NCBI RefSeq assembly: GCF_016907835.1
Contig: NZ_JAFBCT010000001.1
Coordinates: forward strand, 930,001-994,000
Source: Agromyces cerinus
GTDB lineage: Bacteria > Actinomycetota > Actinomycetes > Actinomycetales > Microbacteriaceae
Direction of reading: 5' to 3'
DNA length: 64,000 nt
The notes below the pieces were generated by a model. It was not told where the DNA came from. It was given only the letters and a program-made list of their open reading frames with translations, and did not search any database. Shown piece after piece: positions 35,651 through 42,702 of this stretch. The position numbers and the translations under genes were made by a program. The number at the start of each line of letters is the position of its first letter. Within the stretch, counting starts at the first letter, position 1.

Positions 35651-35658
35651 GCATCACG

Positions 35659-36696
35659 TTGCTCGAACTCCCCATCTGGTTCGAAGTCGGGTCCCTCGTC
35701 GTCCTGACGTTGATCCTCATCGCCGACCTCCTGCTCGTTCTGAAGCGGCCGCACGTGCCGTCGATCAAGGAGTCGACCCTCTGGGTCGTCTTCTACGTCG
35801 TGCTCGCGCTGATCTTCGCAGGGCTCATGTACTTCTTCGCCGGCGGCGAGTTCGCCGGGCAGTTCCTCGCCGGCTGGCTGACGGAGTACAGCCTCTCGAT
35901 CGACAACCTCTTCGTGTTCGTCATCATCATGGCGAAGTTCGCAGTGCCGAGGAAGCTGCAGCAGGAGGTGCTGATGGTGGGCATCATCATCGCGCTCGTG
36001 CTGCGCGGCATCTTCATCCTGCTCGGCGCCTCGCTCATCGAGAACTTCTCGTGGATCTTCTACATCTTCGGTGCCTGGCTCGTCTGGACCGCGATCCAGC
36101 AGGTTCGCGGCCATGAAGACGACGAGGAGAAGGACACCTTCATCGTACGGATCCTGCGCCGCCGGGTCTCGATCACCGACGAGTACGACGGCGTCAAGCT
36201 CCGCACGGTCATCGACGGCAAGCGCTTCTTCACGCCGATGCTCATCGTCTTCATCGCCATCGGCACGACCGACCTGCTCTTCGCCCTCGACTCGATCCCG
36301 GCGATCTTCGGCATCACGCAGAGCCCGTTCATCGTGTTCACCGCGAACGTCTTCGCACTCATGGGCCTGCGCCAGCTGTACTTCCTGCTCGGCGGCCTGC
36401 TCGAGCGCCTCGAGTACCTCAAGTACGGCATCGCGTTCATCCTCGCGTTCATCGGCGTCAAGCTCGTGTTCCACGCCATGCATGTGAACGAGCTGCCGTT
36501 CATCAACGGCGGCGAGCCCATCGAGTGGGCGCCCGAGATCTCCACCTGGATGTCGCTCGGCGTGATCCTCGCGGCGATGGCCGTCGCCACGGTCGCGAGC
36601 CTCGTGAAGGCCCGTCACGACGCGAAGTCGCGTGGGCACAAGCTCATGGACGAGGTGCCGCACTTCACCGAGGACTCCCGCAGCGACGGACACTGA
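35659..36696 (+). CDS. TerC-family membrane protein, likely manganese exporter
   Basis: 345-residue TerC/Alx family integral membrane protein with about nine helices. Acidic membrane motifs include TEYSLSIDNLFVF and GTTDLLFALDSIPAIFGIT, the family's metal-site helices. Start is TTG 35659: it follows the CGAAAGG ribosome site by seven bases, and no ATG fits. The yybP-ykoY riboswitch directly upstream supports a role in exporting excess Mn2+ or supplying Mn2+ to secreted proteins, as known for this family. Confidence 0.93.
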   Translation: MLELPIWFEVGSLVVLTLILIADLLLVLKRPHVPSIKESTLWVVFYVVLALIFAGLMYFFAGGEFAGQFLAGWLTEYSLSIDNLFVFVIIMAKFAVPRKLQQEVLMVGIIIALVLRGIFILLGASLIENFSWIFYIFGAWLVWTAIQQVRGHEDDEEKDTFIVRILRRRVSITDEYDGVKLRTVIDGKRFFTPMLIVFIAIGTTDLLFALDSIPAIFGITQSPFIVFTANVFALMGLRQLYFLLGGLLERLEYLKYGIAFILAFIGVKLVFHAMHVNELPFINGGEPIEWAPEISTWMSLGVILAAMAVATVASLVKARHDAKSRGHKLMDEVPHFTEDSRSDGH

Positions 36697-36730
36697 GTCG
36701 GCCCGCGTCGCCGAGCGCGGCGCAGGGATC

Positions 36731-36767
36731 GAAGTGGGACGATTGACTCGGACGGTCGTCCCACTTC
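36731..36767. promoter_or_regulatory. 12-bp inverted repeat overlapping leaderless promoter of MFS gene
   Basis: GAAGTGGGACGA - 13 bases - TCGTCCCACTTC, perfect arms. The -35 TTGACT (36743-36748) is in the loop and the -10 CATACT (36767-36772) touches the right arm; ATG 36780 lies seven bases after the -10. It could be an operator, the terC terminator, or both. Confidence 0.6.
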
Positions 36768-36779
36768 ATACTTCGTTGC

Positions 36780-38069
36780 ATGGTCAACGTCGACCGGGCG
36801 CCCGAGCCCGACCCCCTGAACACCGCGCCCGACACTGCGAGCCCGGCATCGGCCGAGCGCGCCGTCTCCGGAACCGTGCTGCCACCGGTCTCCATCGGAT
36901 GGCTCCTCCGCTTCGCGCTCGCGTGGTTCGGCCTCTGGCTCCTCGTCATGCTGCCCGGGCAGTTCATGATGGCCAAGCTCGCCGAGGTCGTCTCCTCCGA
37001 CGACAAGGTCGCGCTGACGGCGTTCCTCATCGGCGAGTCATCCGTCGTGATCCTCGTGTCCGTGCCCGTGCTCGGCATCCTGAGCGACCGTACGCGCATC
37101 CCCGGCTGGCGACGCCGGGCCTGGATCCTCGGCGGGTTCCTCCTCGGCGGCGTCTCGTTCGCACTCGTCGGCATCCAGCGGGATCCGATCGCGATCGCGG
37201 TGCTCGTCGCGCTCGTCGCGTTGGGCTATGCGGCCGTGCTCGTGGCGCTCTCCGCGGTGATCGCCGACCAGGTTCCGCGCTTCCAGCGCGGTCGTGCCTC
37301 GGCGGCGATGGGCGTGCCGCAGGTGCTCGCACTCGCGATCGGCATGGTGATCGTCACGATGCTCGTGCCCGACGTCGGCGGCAGTTGGGCGATCGTCGGC
37401 GTGCTCGCGCTCGCCTGCGCAGTGCCGTTCCTGCTCGGCTCGCGTGACCCCGAACCGCCGACGGATGCCGCGCCGACGCGCTTCTCGGCTGCGCTGCGGA
37501 TTCCGCCGCTCGGGCCGAACCACGACTACTACTGGACCATGACGTCGCGCGTGCTCGTGAACGCCGGCAACATGGTGGGTACGGCGTACCTCCTCTTCTT
37601 CCTCTCGGATGTGCTGAAGGTCGACGACCCGGACACCGGCATGCTCGTGCTGATCCTCGTCTACCTGGTCGCCTGCGGTCTCGCCGGGTGGCTCGGCGGT
37701 CTGCTCTCCGATCGGCTCCGCGCCCGCCGCGTGTTCGTGCTCGTCGCCGCCGCGCTGCAGGCGACGGCGGCGCTGCTGCTCGCGGTGGTGCCGACCTGGG
37801 ACGCGTCGATCGTCGCCGCCGTGCTCCTCGGCCTCGGCTACGGCGTGTTCCTCTCCGTCGACCAGGCACTCGTCACCGACGTGCTGCCCGACCGGACGAA
37901 TCGCGCACGGGACCTCGGCCTCATCAACGCGGCGCAGAACCTGCCGATCGCGCCGCTCGTCGCCTGGCTCGTGCTGAGCGTTTCCGGCTACCGCGAGCTC
38001 TACGTCGTCGCCGCGGTGATCATGCTGCTCGGCGGCATCCTGATCTACCGGGTGCGGAGCGTGCGATGA
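36780..38069 (+). CDS. MFS transporter
   Basis: 429-residue major facilitator with about 12 helices after a 38-residue polar N-terminus. Motifs: ILSDRTRIPGWRRRAWILGG (motif A between helices 2 and 3), GLLSDRLRARRVFVLV at the equivalent place in the second half, and SRVLVNAGNMVGTAYLLFFL at the start of that half. Resembles SLC45-like or sugar-transporter-like MFS proteins; substrate not clear. Promoter TTGACT-18-CATACT implies a leaderless mRNA, and it is embedded in an inverted repeat. Confidence 0.86.
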   Translation: MVNVDRAPEPDPLNTAPDTASPASAERAVSGTVLPPVSIGWLLRFALAWFGLWLLVMLPGQFMMAKLAEVVSSDDKVALTAFLIGESSVVILVSVPVLGILSDRTRIPGWRRRAWILGGFLLGGVSFALVGIQRDPIAIAVLVALVALGYAAVLVALSAVIADQVPRFQRGRASAAMGVPQVLALAIGMVIVTMLVPDVGGSWAIVGVLALACAVPFLLGSRDPEPPTDAAPTRFSAALRIPPLGPNHDYYWTMTSRVLVNAGNMVGTAYLLFFLSDVLKVDDPDTGMLVLILVYLVACGLAGWLGGLLSDRLRARRVFVLVAAALQATAALLLAVVPTWDASIVAAVLLGLGYGVFLSVDQALVTDVLPDRTNRARDLGLINAAQNLPIAPLVAWLVLSVSGYRELYVVAAVIMLLGGILIYRVRSVR

Positions 38070-38093
38070 AGCGCGTGGTTCCACAGGCGTCAT

Positions 38094-38106
38094 CGAGACG
38101 GTCTCG
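38094..38106. promoter_or_regulatory. CGAGAC-G-GTCTCG palindrome at operon promoter
   Basis: 6-bp arms, one-base centre, just upstream of a -10-like TAGCGT (38114-38119) that would start the signalling operon at about 38126. A plausible regulator site at the -35 position. Confidence 0.4.
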
Positions 38107-38182
38107 GACTTGCTAGCGTGGAGGCTCGGCGCCGGATGCATCGCTGCGGCCGCCGACCTTCCCGCTCGATCCGAGGAGAACC

Positions 38183-39076
38183 GTGTCAGGTGATGGCGAG
38201 GGCGTCGTCGCCCTGACCCGCGGGGCTGCGCTCATCGCGCACAGCGCGCGAACCGACGTCGGTCGTGTCCGCAGCGTCAATGAGGACTCCTTCCTGGCGG
38301 AGGCCCCCATCTACCTCGTCGCCGACGGCATGGGCGGCCACGCCCGCGGCGACGCGGCGAGCCGGGCCGTCATCGAGACGTTCTCCCGGCACCTCGAGTT
38401 CGGCGTGCCCTCGTCGCCCGAGCAGGTGCTCGACGCCATCCACAGCTCGAACGAGGCCGTTCGCGCGCTGAGCGAGGTGGGCGAAGAGGGCACCGCGGTC
38501 GCGGGCACGACCCTGTCGGGCGTCGCTCTCGTCGATGCCGGCGACGGCGCCGGATTCCACTGGATGGTCTTCAACATCGGCGACTCGCGCGTCTACGCCT
38601 GGGACGGCCGCACCCTCGACCAGTTGAGCGTCGATCACTCGGCCGTGCAGGAACTCGTCGACGCGGGGCTGATCCAGCCCGAAGACGCCGAACGACACCC
38701 CGAACGCAATGTCATCACGCGGGCGCTCGGCGCCGACGAGTTCGTCGACCCCGATGTCTGGCTGATCCCCGCCGCGGGGCGCCAGGTGTTCCTCGTCTGC
38801 AGCGACGGCCTCACGAAGGAGGTCGACGATCGCACGATCGCGCACATCCTCGCGGGCGACGCGGGGCACGCGGCGGGGCTCGCCGGCGAGCTCGTCGATA
38901 CAGCGCTCGCGCACGGCGGTCGCGACAACGTGACGGCGATCGTCGTCGAGTCCGTGCTCGGGGCCGACGACGACGATGACGAGACCACGCGCGATCGGCG
39001 CGGGAGGCTGTCGAGAGCGGTCGAGGAGACACGGCCGCGCACTGGGGGAGGCGGAGATGGCGACGTACCGGCATGA
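38183..39076 (+). CDS. PP2C-family protein Ser/Thr phosphatase
   Basis: 297 residues; Mn/Mg-dependent removal of phosphate from Ser/Thr. All core motifs are present: RSVNEDSF, VADGMGGHARGD, GDSRVYAW, CSDGLTKEVDD and GGRDNVTAI. The acidic/basic tail after residue 260 has no TM helix, so it is cytosolic. GTG 38183 follows GAGGAG. First gene of the 20-kb block and the obvious counterpart of the kinase two genes downstream. It overlaps the FHA gene by 20 bases. Confidence 0.94.
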   Translation: MSGDGEGVVALTRGAALIAHSARTDVGRVRSVNEDSFLAEAPIYLVADGMGGHARGDAASRAVIETFSRHLEFGVPSSPEQVLDAIHSSNEAVRALSEVGEEGTAVAGTTLSGVALVDAGDGAGFHWMVFNIGDSRVYAWDGRTLDQLSVDHSAVQELVDAGLIQPEDAERHPERNVITRALGADEFVDPDVWLIPAAGRQVFLVCSDGLTKEVDDRTIAHILAGDAGHAAGLAGELVDTALAHGGRDNVTAIVVESVLGADDDDDETTRDRRGRLSRAVEETRPRTGGGGDGDVPA

Positions 39077-40277
39077 TTCCGAGGCGGCATGGTTCGCCGC
39101 GGTTCGCGGCGGAGTGATCCTCGTCGTCCGCGCCGATGCGACCGACCGGCTCACCGCCCTCTGGCCCGAGCTCGGCACCGGCGACCCGACGTCGCTGGTG
39201 CTCGATCGGCTCACCGCGCAGGGACTCGCCGCAACGCCCCCGTTCGCTCTCGTGGTGCGCGATGCGGAGGCCGGCACCGCGCGAGTCGTCGTGCGCGGCC
39301 CCGTCAGCGTGCGCTCCGCTTCCGACGAGATCCACGACGCCGGGGTGTCGACCTGGGTCGAGCGCGTGCTCGACGGCGCCTCCTCGATCGAGATCGTCGT
39401 CGACGGCGGAACGGATGCCTCGGCGCCGTCGCTGCCCGTCGTCGAAGCCGTGGTGCCGCTGCGCTCGATCGTCTCCGAGGGCGTCGAACCGCTCGCGCCC
39501 GAGCCCCGGCCCGGCGCGGCCGCCGATGCCGCCCCGGTCGCGGTGTCGGCGCCTGCGCCTGCATCGGCGGCTGCTCCTGCTCCGGCAGCTGCCCCGGTCT
39601 CCGCGCCCGCACCGGAGCCCGCGCCCGCTCCGGCGCCTGCGGCAGCTCCGGCGTCGCCGCCCGCACCGGAGCCCCCTGCGCCGCCCGCCCGCGTCACCAT
39701 GCCGGTCGAACTCACGATGGTGCCCGACGAGGAGACGATCGCCGGGTCCTCCTCCGCCTTCGCCAACGGGCTGCCCGCGGGACCGCCCGCCGCCGTCGCC
39801 GCAGCGCAACCGGTCGACGGCGACCACGACGGGATGACCGTCGCGAGCATCGACATCCGTCGGCTCCGCGAGGAGCGCGCGGCGCGCGGAGCGGTGGCGA
39901 CCCCGGCCGGGGGAGCGCCGGCGGCACCCGCCGCGGCGCCGCAGGCCAGCATCCGGATGCCCGACGGCACCCTCGAATCGATCGGTCACGAGGTCGTGCT
40001 CGGTCGTGCCCCGAGCGTGAGCAAGGTGTCGGGCGGTCGCATCCCCAGACTCATCACGATCGGACTCGGCGACCCCGACATCTCGCGCAGCCACGTGCGA
40101 CTCGCCCTCGAGGGCGACACCGTCGTCATCACCGACCTGCACTCACGCAACGGCACTCACGTCGTGGCGCCCGGCAAGGCACCCGTGAAGCTGCGATCGG
40201 GCGAGCCGACCCCGGTGCTCACCGGCACCGTCGTCGACCTCGGCGGCGGCTGGACCATCCAGGTGGTGGGCGGCTGA
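39057..40277 (+). CDS. FHA-domain protein with Ala/Pro linker
   Basis: 406 residues. Residues 1-120 form a globular N-domain; 140-215 are an Ala/Pro-rich linker; the C-terminal FHA domain (about 300-406) keeps the phospho-threonine pocket: VVLGRAPS, DISRSHVRL and HSRNGTHV. A conserved-looking PDEETIAGSSS at about 220-232 resembles phospho-acceptor ETT-type sites in FHA regulators. ATG 39057 lies after GGAGGCGGAG. It ends on the first base of the kinase start (TGATG), so both are co-translated; likely an adaptor bound to the phosphorylated kinase or another substrate. Confidence 0.9.
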   Translation: MATYRHDSEAAWFAAVRGGVILVVRADATDRLTALWPELGTGDPTSLVLDRLTAQGLAATPPFALVVRDAEAGTARVVVRGPVSVRSASDEIHDAGVSTWVERVLDGASSIEIVVDGGTDASAPSLPVVEAVVPLRSIVSEGVEPLAPEPRPGAAADAAPVAVSAPAPASAAAPAPAAAPVSAPAPEPAPAPAPAAAPASPPAPEPPAPPARVTMPVELTMVPDEETIAGSSSAFANGLPAGPPAAVAAAQPVDGDHDGMTVASIDIRRLREERAARGAVATPAGGAPAAPAAAPQASIRMPDGTLESIGHEVVLGRAPSVSKVSGGRIPRLITIGLGDPDISRSHVRLALEGDTVVITDLHSRNGTHVVAPGKAPVKLRSGEPTPVLTGTVVDLGGGWTIQVVGG

Positions 40278-42013
40278 TGCGTCGCGCCCCGTCCACCCCG
40301 CCGGAGCTGCCCGGCTACGCCGCGCACGGGCTGCTCGGGTCGGGCGGGTTCGCCGACGTCTTCCTCTACGAGCAGAAGCTGCCGCGACGCAAGGTCGCGG
40401 TCAAGGTGCTGCTCGCCGAGGGCCTCGGCCGCGACACCAAGGCGCAGTTCGTCGCCGAGGCGAACCTGATGGCGCAGCTGTCGGCGCATCCGTTCATCGT
40501 CACGATCTTCCATGCCGACGTCTCGGCCGACGGCCGTCCGTACTTCGTCATGGAGTACTGCTCCGGTCCGAGCCTCGCCGAACGGTACAAGCGGCAGCCG
40601 CTGTCGATCGAAGACGCGCTGCGCACGGGCGTTCGGCTCGCCGGTGCGATCGCGACGGCGCACGCCGCCGGCATCCTGCACCGCGACATCAAGCCGGCCA
40701 ACGTGCTCACGAACGACTACGGATGGCCGGCCCTCACCGACTTCGGCATCTCGTCGAACCTCGAGGGCGAACTGCCCGTGCACACCGTGACGGCGAGCGA
40801 CCTCGCTTCCGGTACCGGATCCGGCCAGTCCGCCGTCGGCATGAGCGTGCCGTGGTCGCCTCCCGAGATGTTCGAGGACGACCCGCGCCCCGACACCCGC
40901 AGCGACGTGTTCTCGCTCGCGGCGACCGTGCACACGCTGATCGCGGGGCGCACCCCGTTCGAGATCCCCGGGCGCTCGAACGGCTCGCTCGACCTCATCG
41001 GGCGCATCGAACGCGGGGCGATCACGCCGATGGACCGCTCCGACGTGCCGCGCAGCCTGATCGCCGTGCTCGCCAAGGGCATGGCGAGTCGACGCGACGA
41101 CCGGTACCCGAGTGCCGTCGAGTTCGCCAGGGCGCTGCAGCGCGTCGAACTCGAACTCGGCTACGCCGCCACGAACATCGAGGTGCCGAACCTCGCGAGT
41201 GCGCGCGAGGAGGCCGAGCCCGACGACGCCGATGCGACGCGCGCCCGCTCGGTGCGCACGGTCGACGCGCAGGCTCCGCAGGCGCCGCGGACGCCGCCGC
41301 GCGATGAGGATGCCACGCGGGCGCGTTCGCCGCAGCAGATCCAGGCACAGGCTCCCATGGTGCCCGCCTCCGGTGCGCTCGTCGACGACGGCACCGTGGT
41401 GCGTCGTCCGGGAGCCGTCGAGGTGCCGGACTCGACGATCGTGCGGCCCTCAGCTGCCGGAGGTTCGTCGTCGCAGCACGCGATGGCCGCGCCGGACTCG
41501 ACCATCGTGCGACCGGTCGGTCACGGCGCTCACCCGGTTGCCGGCGCTTCCGGCGGCGCGGTCGGCACGCCGGGCACGTCGCCCGAGGCATCCGCAGCGC
41601 CGCGGCGCAACCGGGTCGGGCTCATCATCACGATCGTGGCCGGCGTCGTCGTGGCGGCCGTGATCGGCATCGCGATCGCGATGTCCGGCTCCCTGATGCA
41701 GCCCATCGTCGCCGAGACGACGGATCCGGGCGGCGAGAACGCCGTCATCGGGCAGACCATTCCGGCTCCCGTGGTCTCCTCCGGCGTCGCGAGCGCCGAC
41801 GGGTCCAGCGTCACGTTCGAGGTGTCGCATGCCGACCCCGAAAAGGGCGACCGCTACCGCTGGGAACTCACCGACGGCTCGGGCGACCCGCAGGTGTCCA
41901 CGGGGTCGACGATCACCGTCGAGGGCACCTCGTCGGGAATCCGAACCTGCATCGACGTGAAGGTGCAGCGGGGCAGCAAGCTGTCCGAGCCGATGACGGG
42001 GTGCACGCCGTGA
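40277..42013 (+). CDS. Membrane Ser/Thr protein kinase (Hanks type)
   Basis: 578 residues. Kinase domain 12-290: LLGSGGFADVF (P-loop), VAVKVLL (ATP lysine), catalytic HRDIKPANVL, DFGIS, and WSPPEMF. A 150-residue linker carries five D-x-T-x-x-R motifs (Thr about 321, 347, 373, 387, 409). One TM helix (about 448-472) leads to a short extracellular Ig-like domain of about 105 residues with two Cys (RTCIDV, MTGCTP); no PASTA repeats. Such a layout lets an external signal control cytosolic phosphorylation. It overlaps the next gene by four bases (GTGA). Confidence 0.94.
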   Translation: MRRAPSTPPELPGYAAHGLLGSGGFADVFLYEQKLPRRKVAVKVLLAEGLGRDTKAQFVAEANLMAQLSAHPFIVTIFHADVSADGRPYFVMEYCSGPSLAERYKRQPLSIEDALRTGVRLAGAIATAHAAGILHRDIKPANVLTNDYGWPALTDFGISSNLEGELPVHTVTASDLASGTGSGQSAVGMSVPWSPPEMFEDDPRPDTRSDVFSLAATVHTLIAGRTPFEIPGRSNGSLDLIGRIERGAITPMDRSDVPRSLIAVLAKGMASRRDDRYPSAVEFARALQRVELELGYAATNIEVPNLASAREEAEPDDADATRARSVRTVDAQAPQAPRTPPRDEDATRARSPQQIQAQAPMVPASGALVDDGTVVRRPGAVEVPDSTIVRPSAAGGSSSQHAMAAPDSTIVRPVGHGAHPVAGASGGAVGTPGTSPEASAAPRRNRVGLIITIVAGVVVAAVIGIAIAMSGSLMQPIVAETTDPGGENAVIGQTIPAPVVSSGVASADGSSVTFEVSHADPEKGDRYRWELTDGSGDPQVSTGSTITVEGTSSGIRTCIDVKVQRGSKLSEPMTGCTP

Positions 42014-42702
42014 GACCACTGCGGGTCGAGTACTGCGGGGAGACCTACACCGTCGAGGTCGGAGCCCCCTTCACGATCGGGCGGGAGTCCGACCTCACGA
42101 TCGACGACAACCCGTACCTGCATCGCACGTTCCTCACGCTGTCGGCGGAGTACGGGCTCTGGTGGCTCTCCAACGTCGGCCAGATCCTCTCGGCCACGAT
42201 CTCCGATGCCACGGGCAGCGTGCAGGCCTGGCTCGCGCCCGGCGCGAAGCTGCCGCTCGTGTTCCAGACCGTGCACGTGATGTTCAGCGCGGGTGCGACG
42301 ACGTACGACTTCACGGTGCATGCCGAAGAGGACTTCTACAACACCTCCCTCACCGCGGCACCCACCGACGGAGGCACGACGATCCTGCCCGTGACGCTGA
42401 CCTCGAGCCAGCGGCTACTCGTGGTCTCACTGGCCGAGAACGTCCTGTCGCAGCCGGCGGGCGGGCGGGCACTGGTTCCGAGCTCGGCCGAGGCCGCCGC
42501 CCGCCTCGGCTGGAGCATGACGACCTTCAACCGCAAGCTCGACAACGTCTGCGAGAAGCTCGACCGCATCGGCGTCGACGGGCTGCGCGGCGGTCGCGGC
42601 AAGCTGGCGACCAACCGTCGCGCCCGGCTCGTGGAGTACGCCGTCGCCACGCGCCTCGTGAGCATCGACGACCTGCCCCTGCTCGACGCGGCAGCGGAGT
42701 GA
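42010..42702 (+). CDS. FHA-like domain fused to helix-turn-helix
   Basis: 230 residues. N-terminal FHA-like fold with FTIGRESDLTI, but the usual SxxH is YLH (NPYLHRTF) and the NG(T) loop is SNVGQ, so phospho-binding may be altered. Residues 130-215 look like a LuxR/sigma-type helix-turn-helix: TLTSSQRLLVVSLAENVL, then SSAEAAARLGWSMTTFNRKL. GTG 42010 overlaps the kinase stop by four bases; GTG 42001 is an in-frame alternative. A candidate DNA-binding output of the pathway, possibly acting on this operon's own promoter (inference). Confidence 0.78.
   Translation: MRPLRVEYCGETYTVEVGAPFTIGRESDLTIDDNPYLHRTFLTLSAEYGLWWLSNVGQILSATISDATGSVQAWLAPGAKLPLVFQTVHVMFSAGATTYDFTVHAEEDFYNTSLTAAPTDGGTTILPVTLTSSQRLLVVSLAENVLSQPAGGRALVPSSAEAAARLGWSMTTFNRKLDNVCEKLDRIGVDGLRGGRGKLATNRRARLVEYAVATRLVSIDDLPLLDAAAE

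Noticed and set aside
38976..42013. Fusion of PP2C, FHA and kinase frames
   Set aside because: The long open frames are only overlaps with upstream genes; proper starts with ribosome sites or stop/start overlaps exist for each protein.
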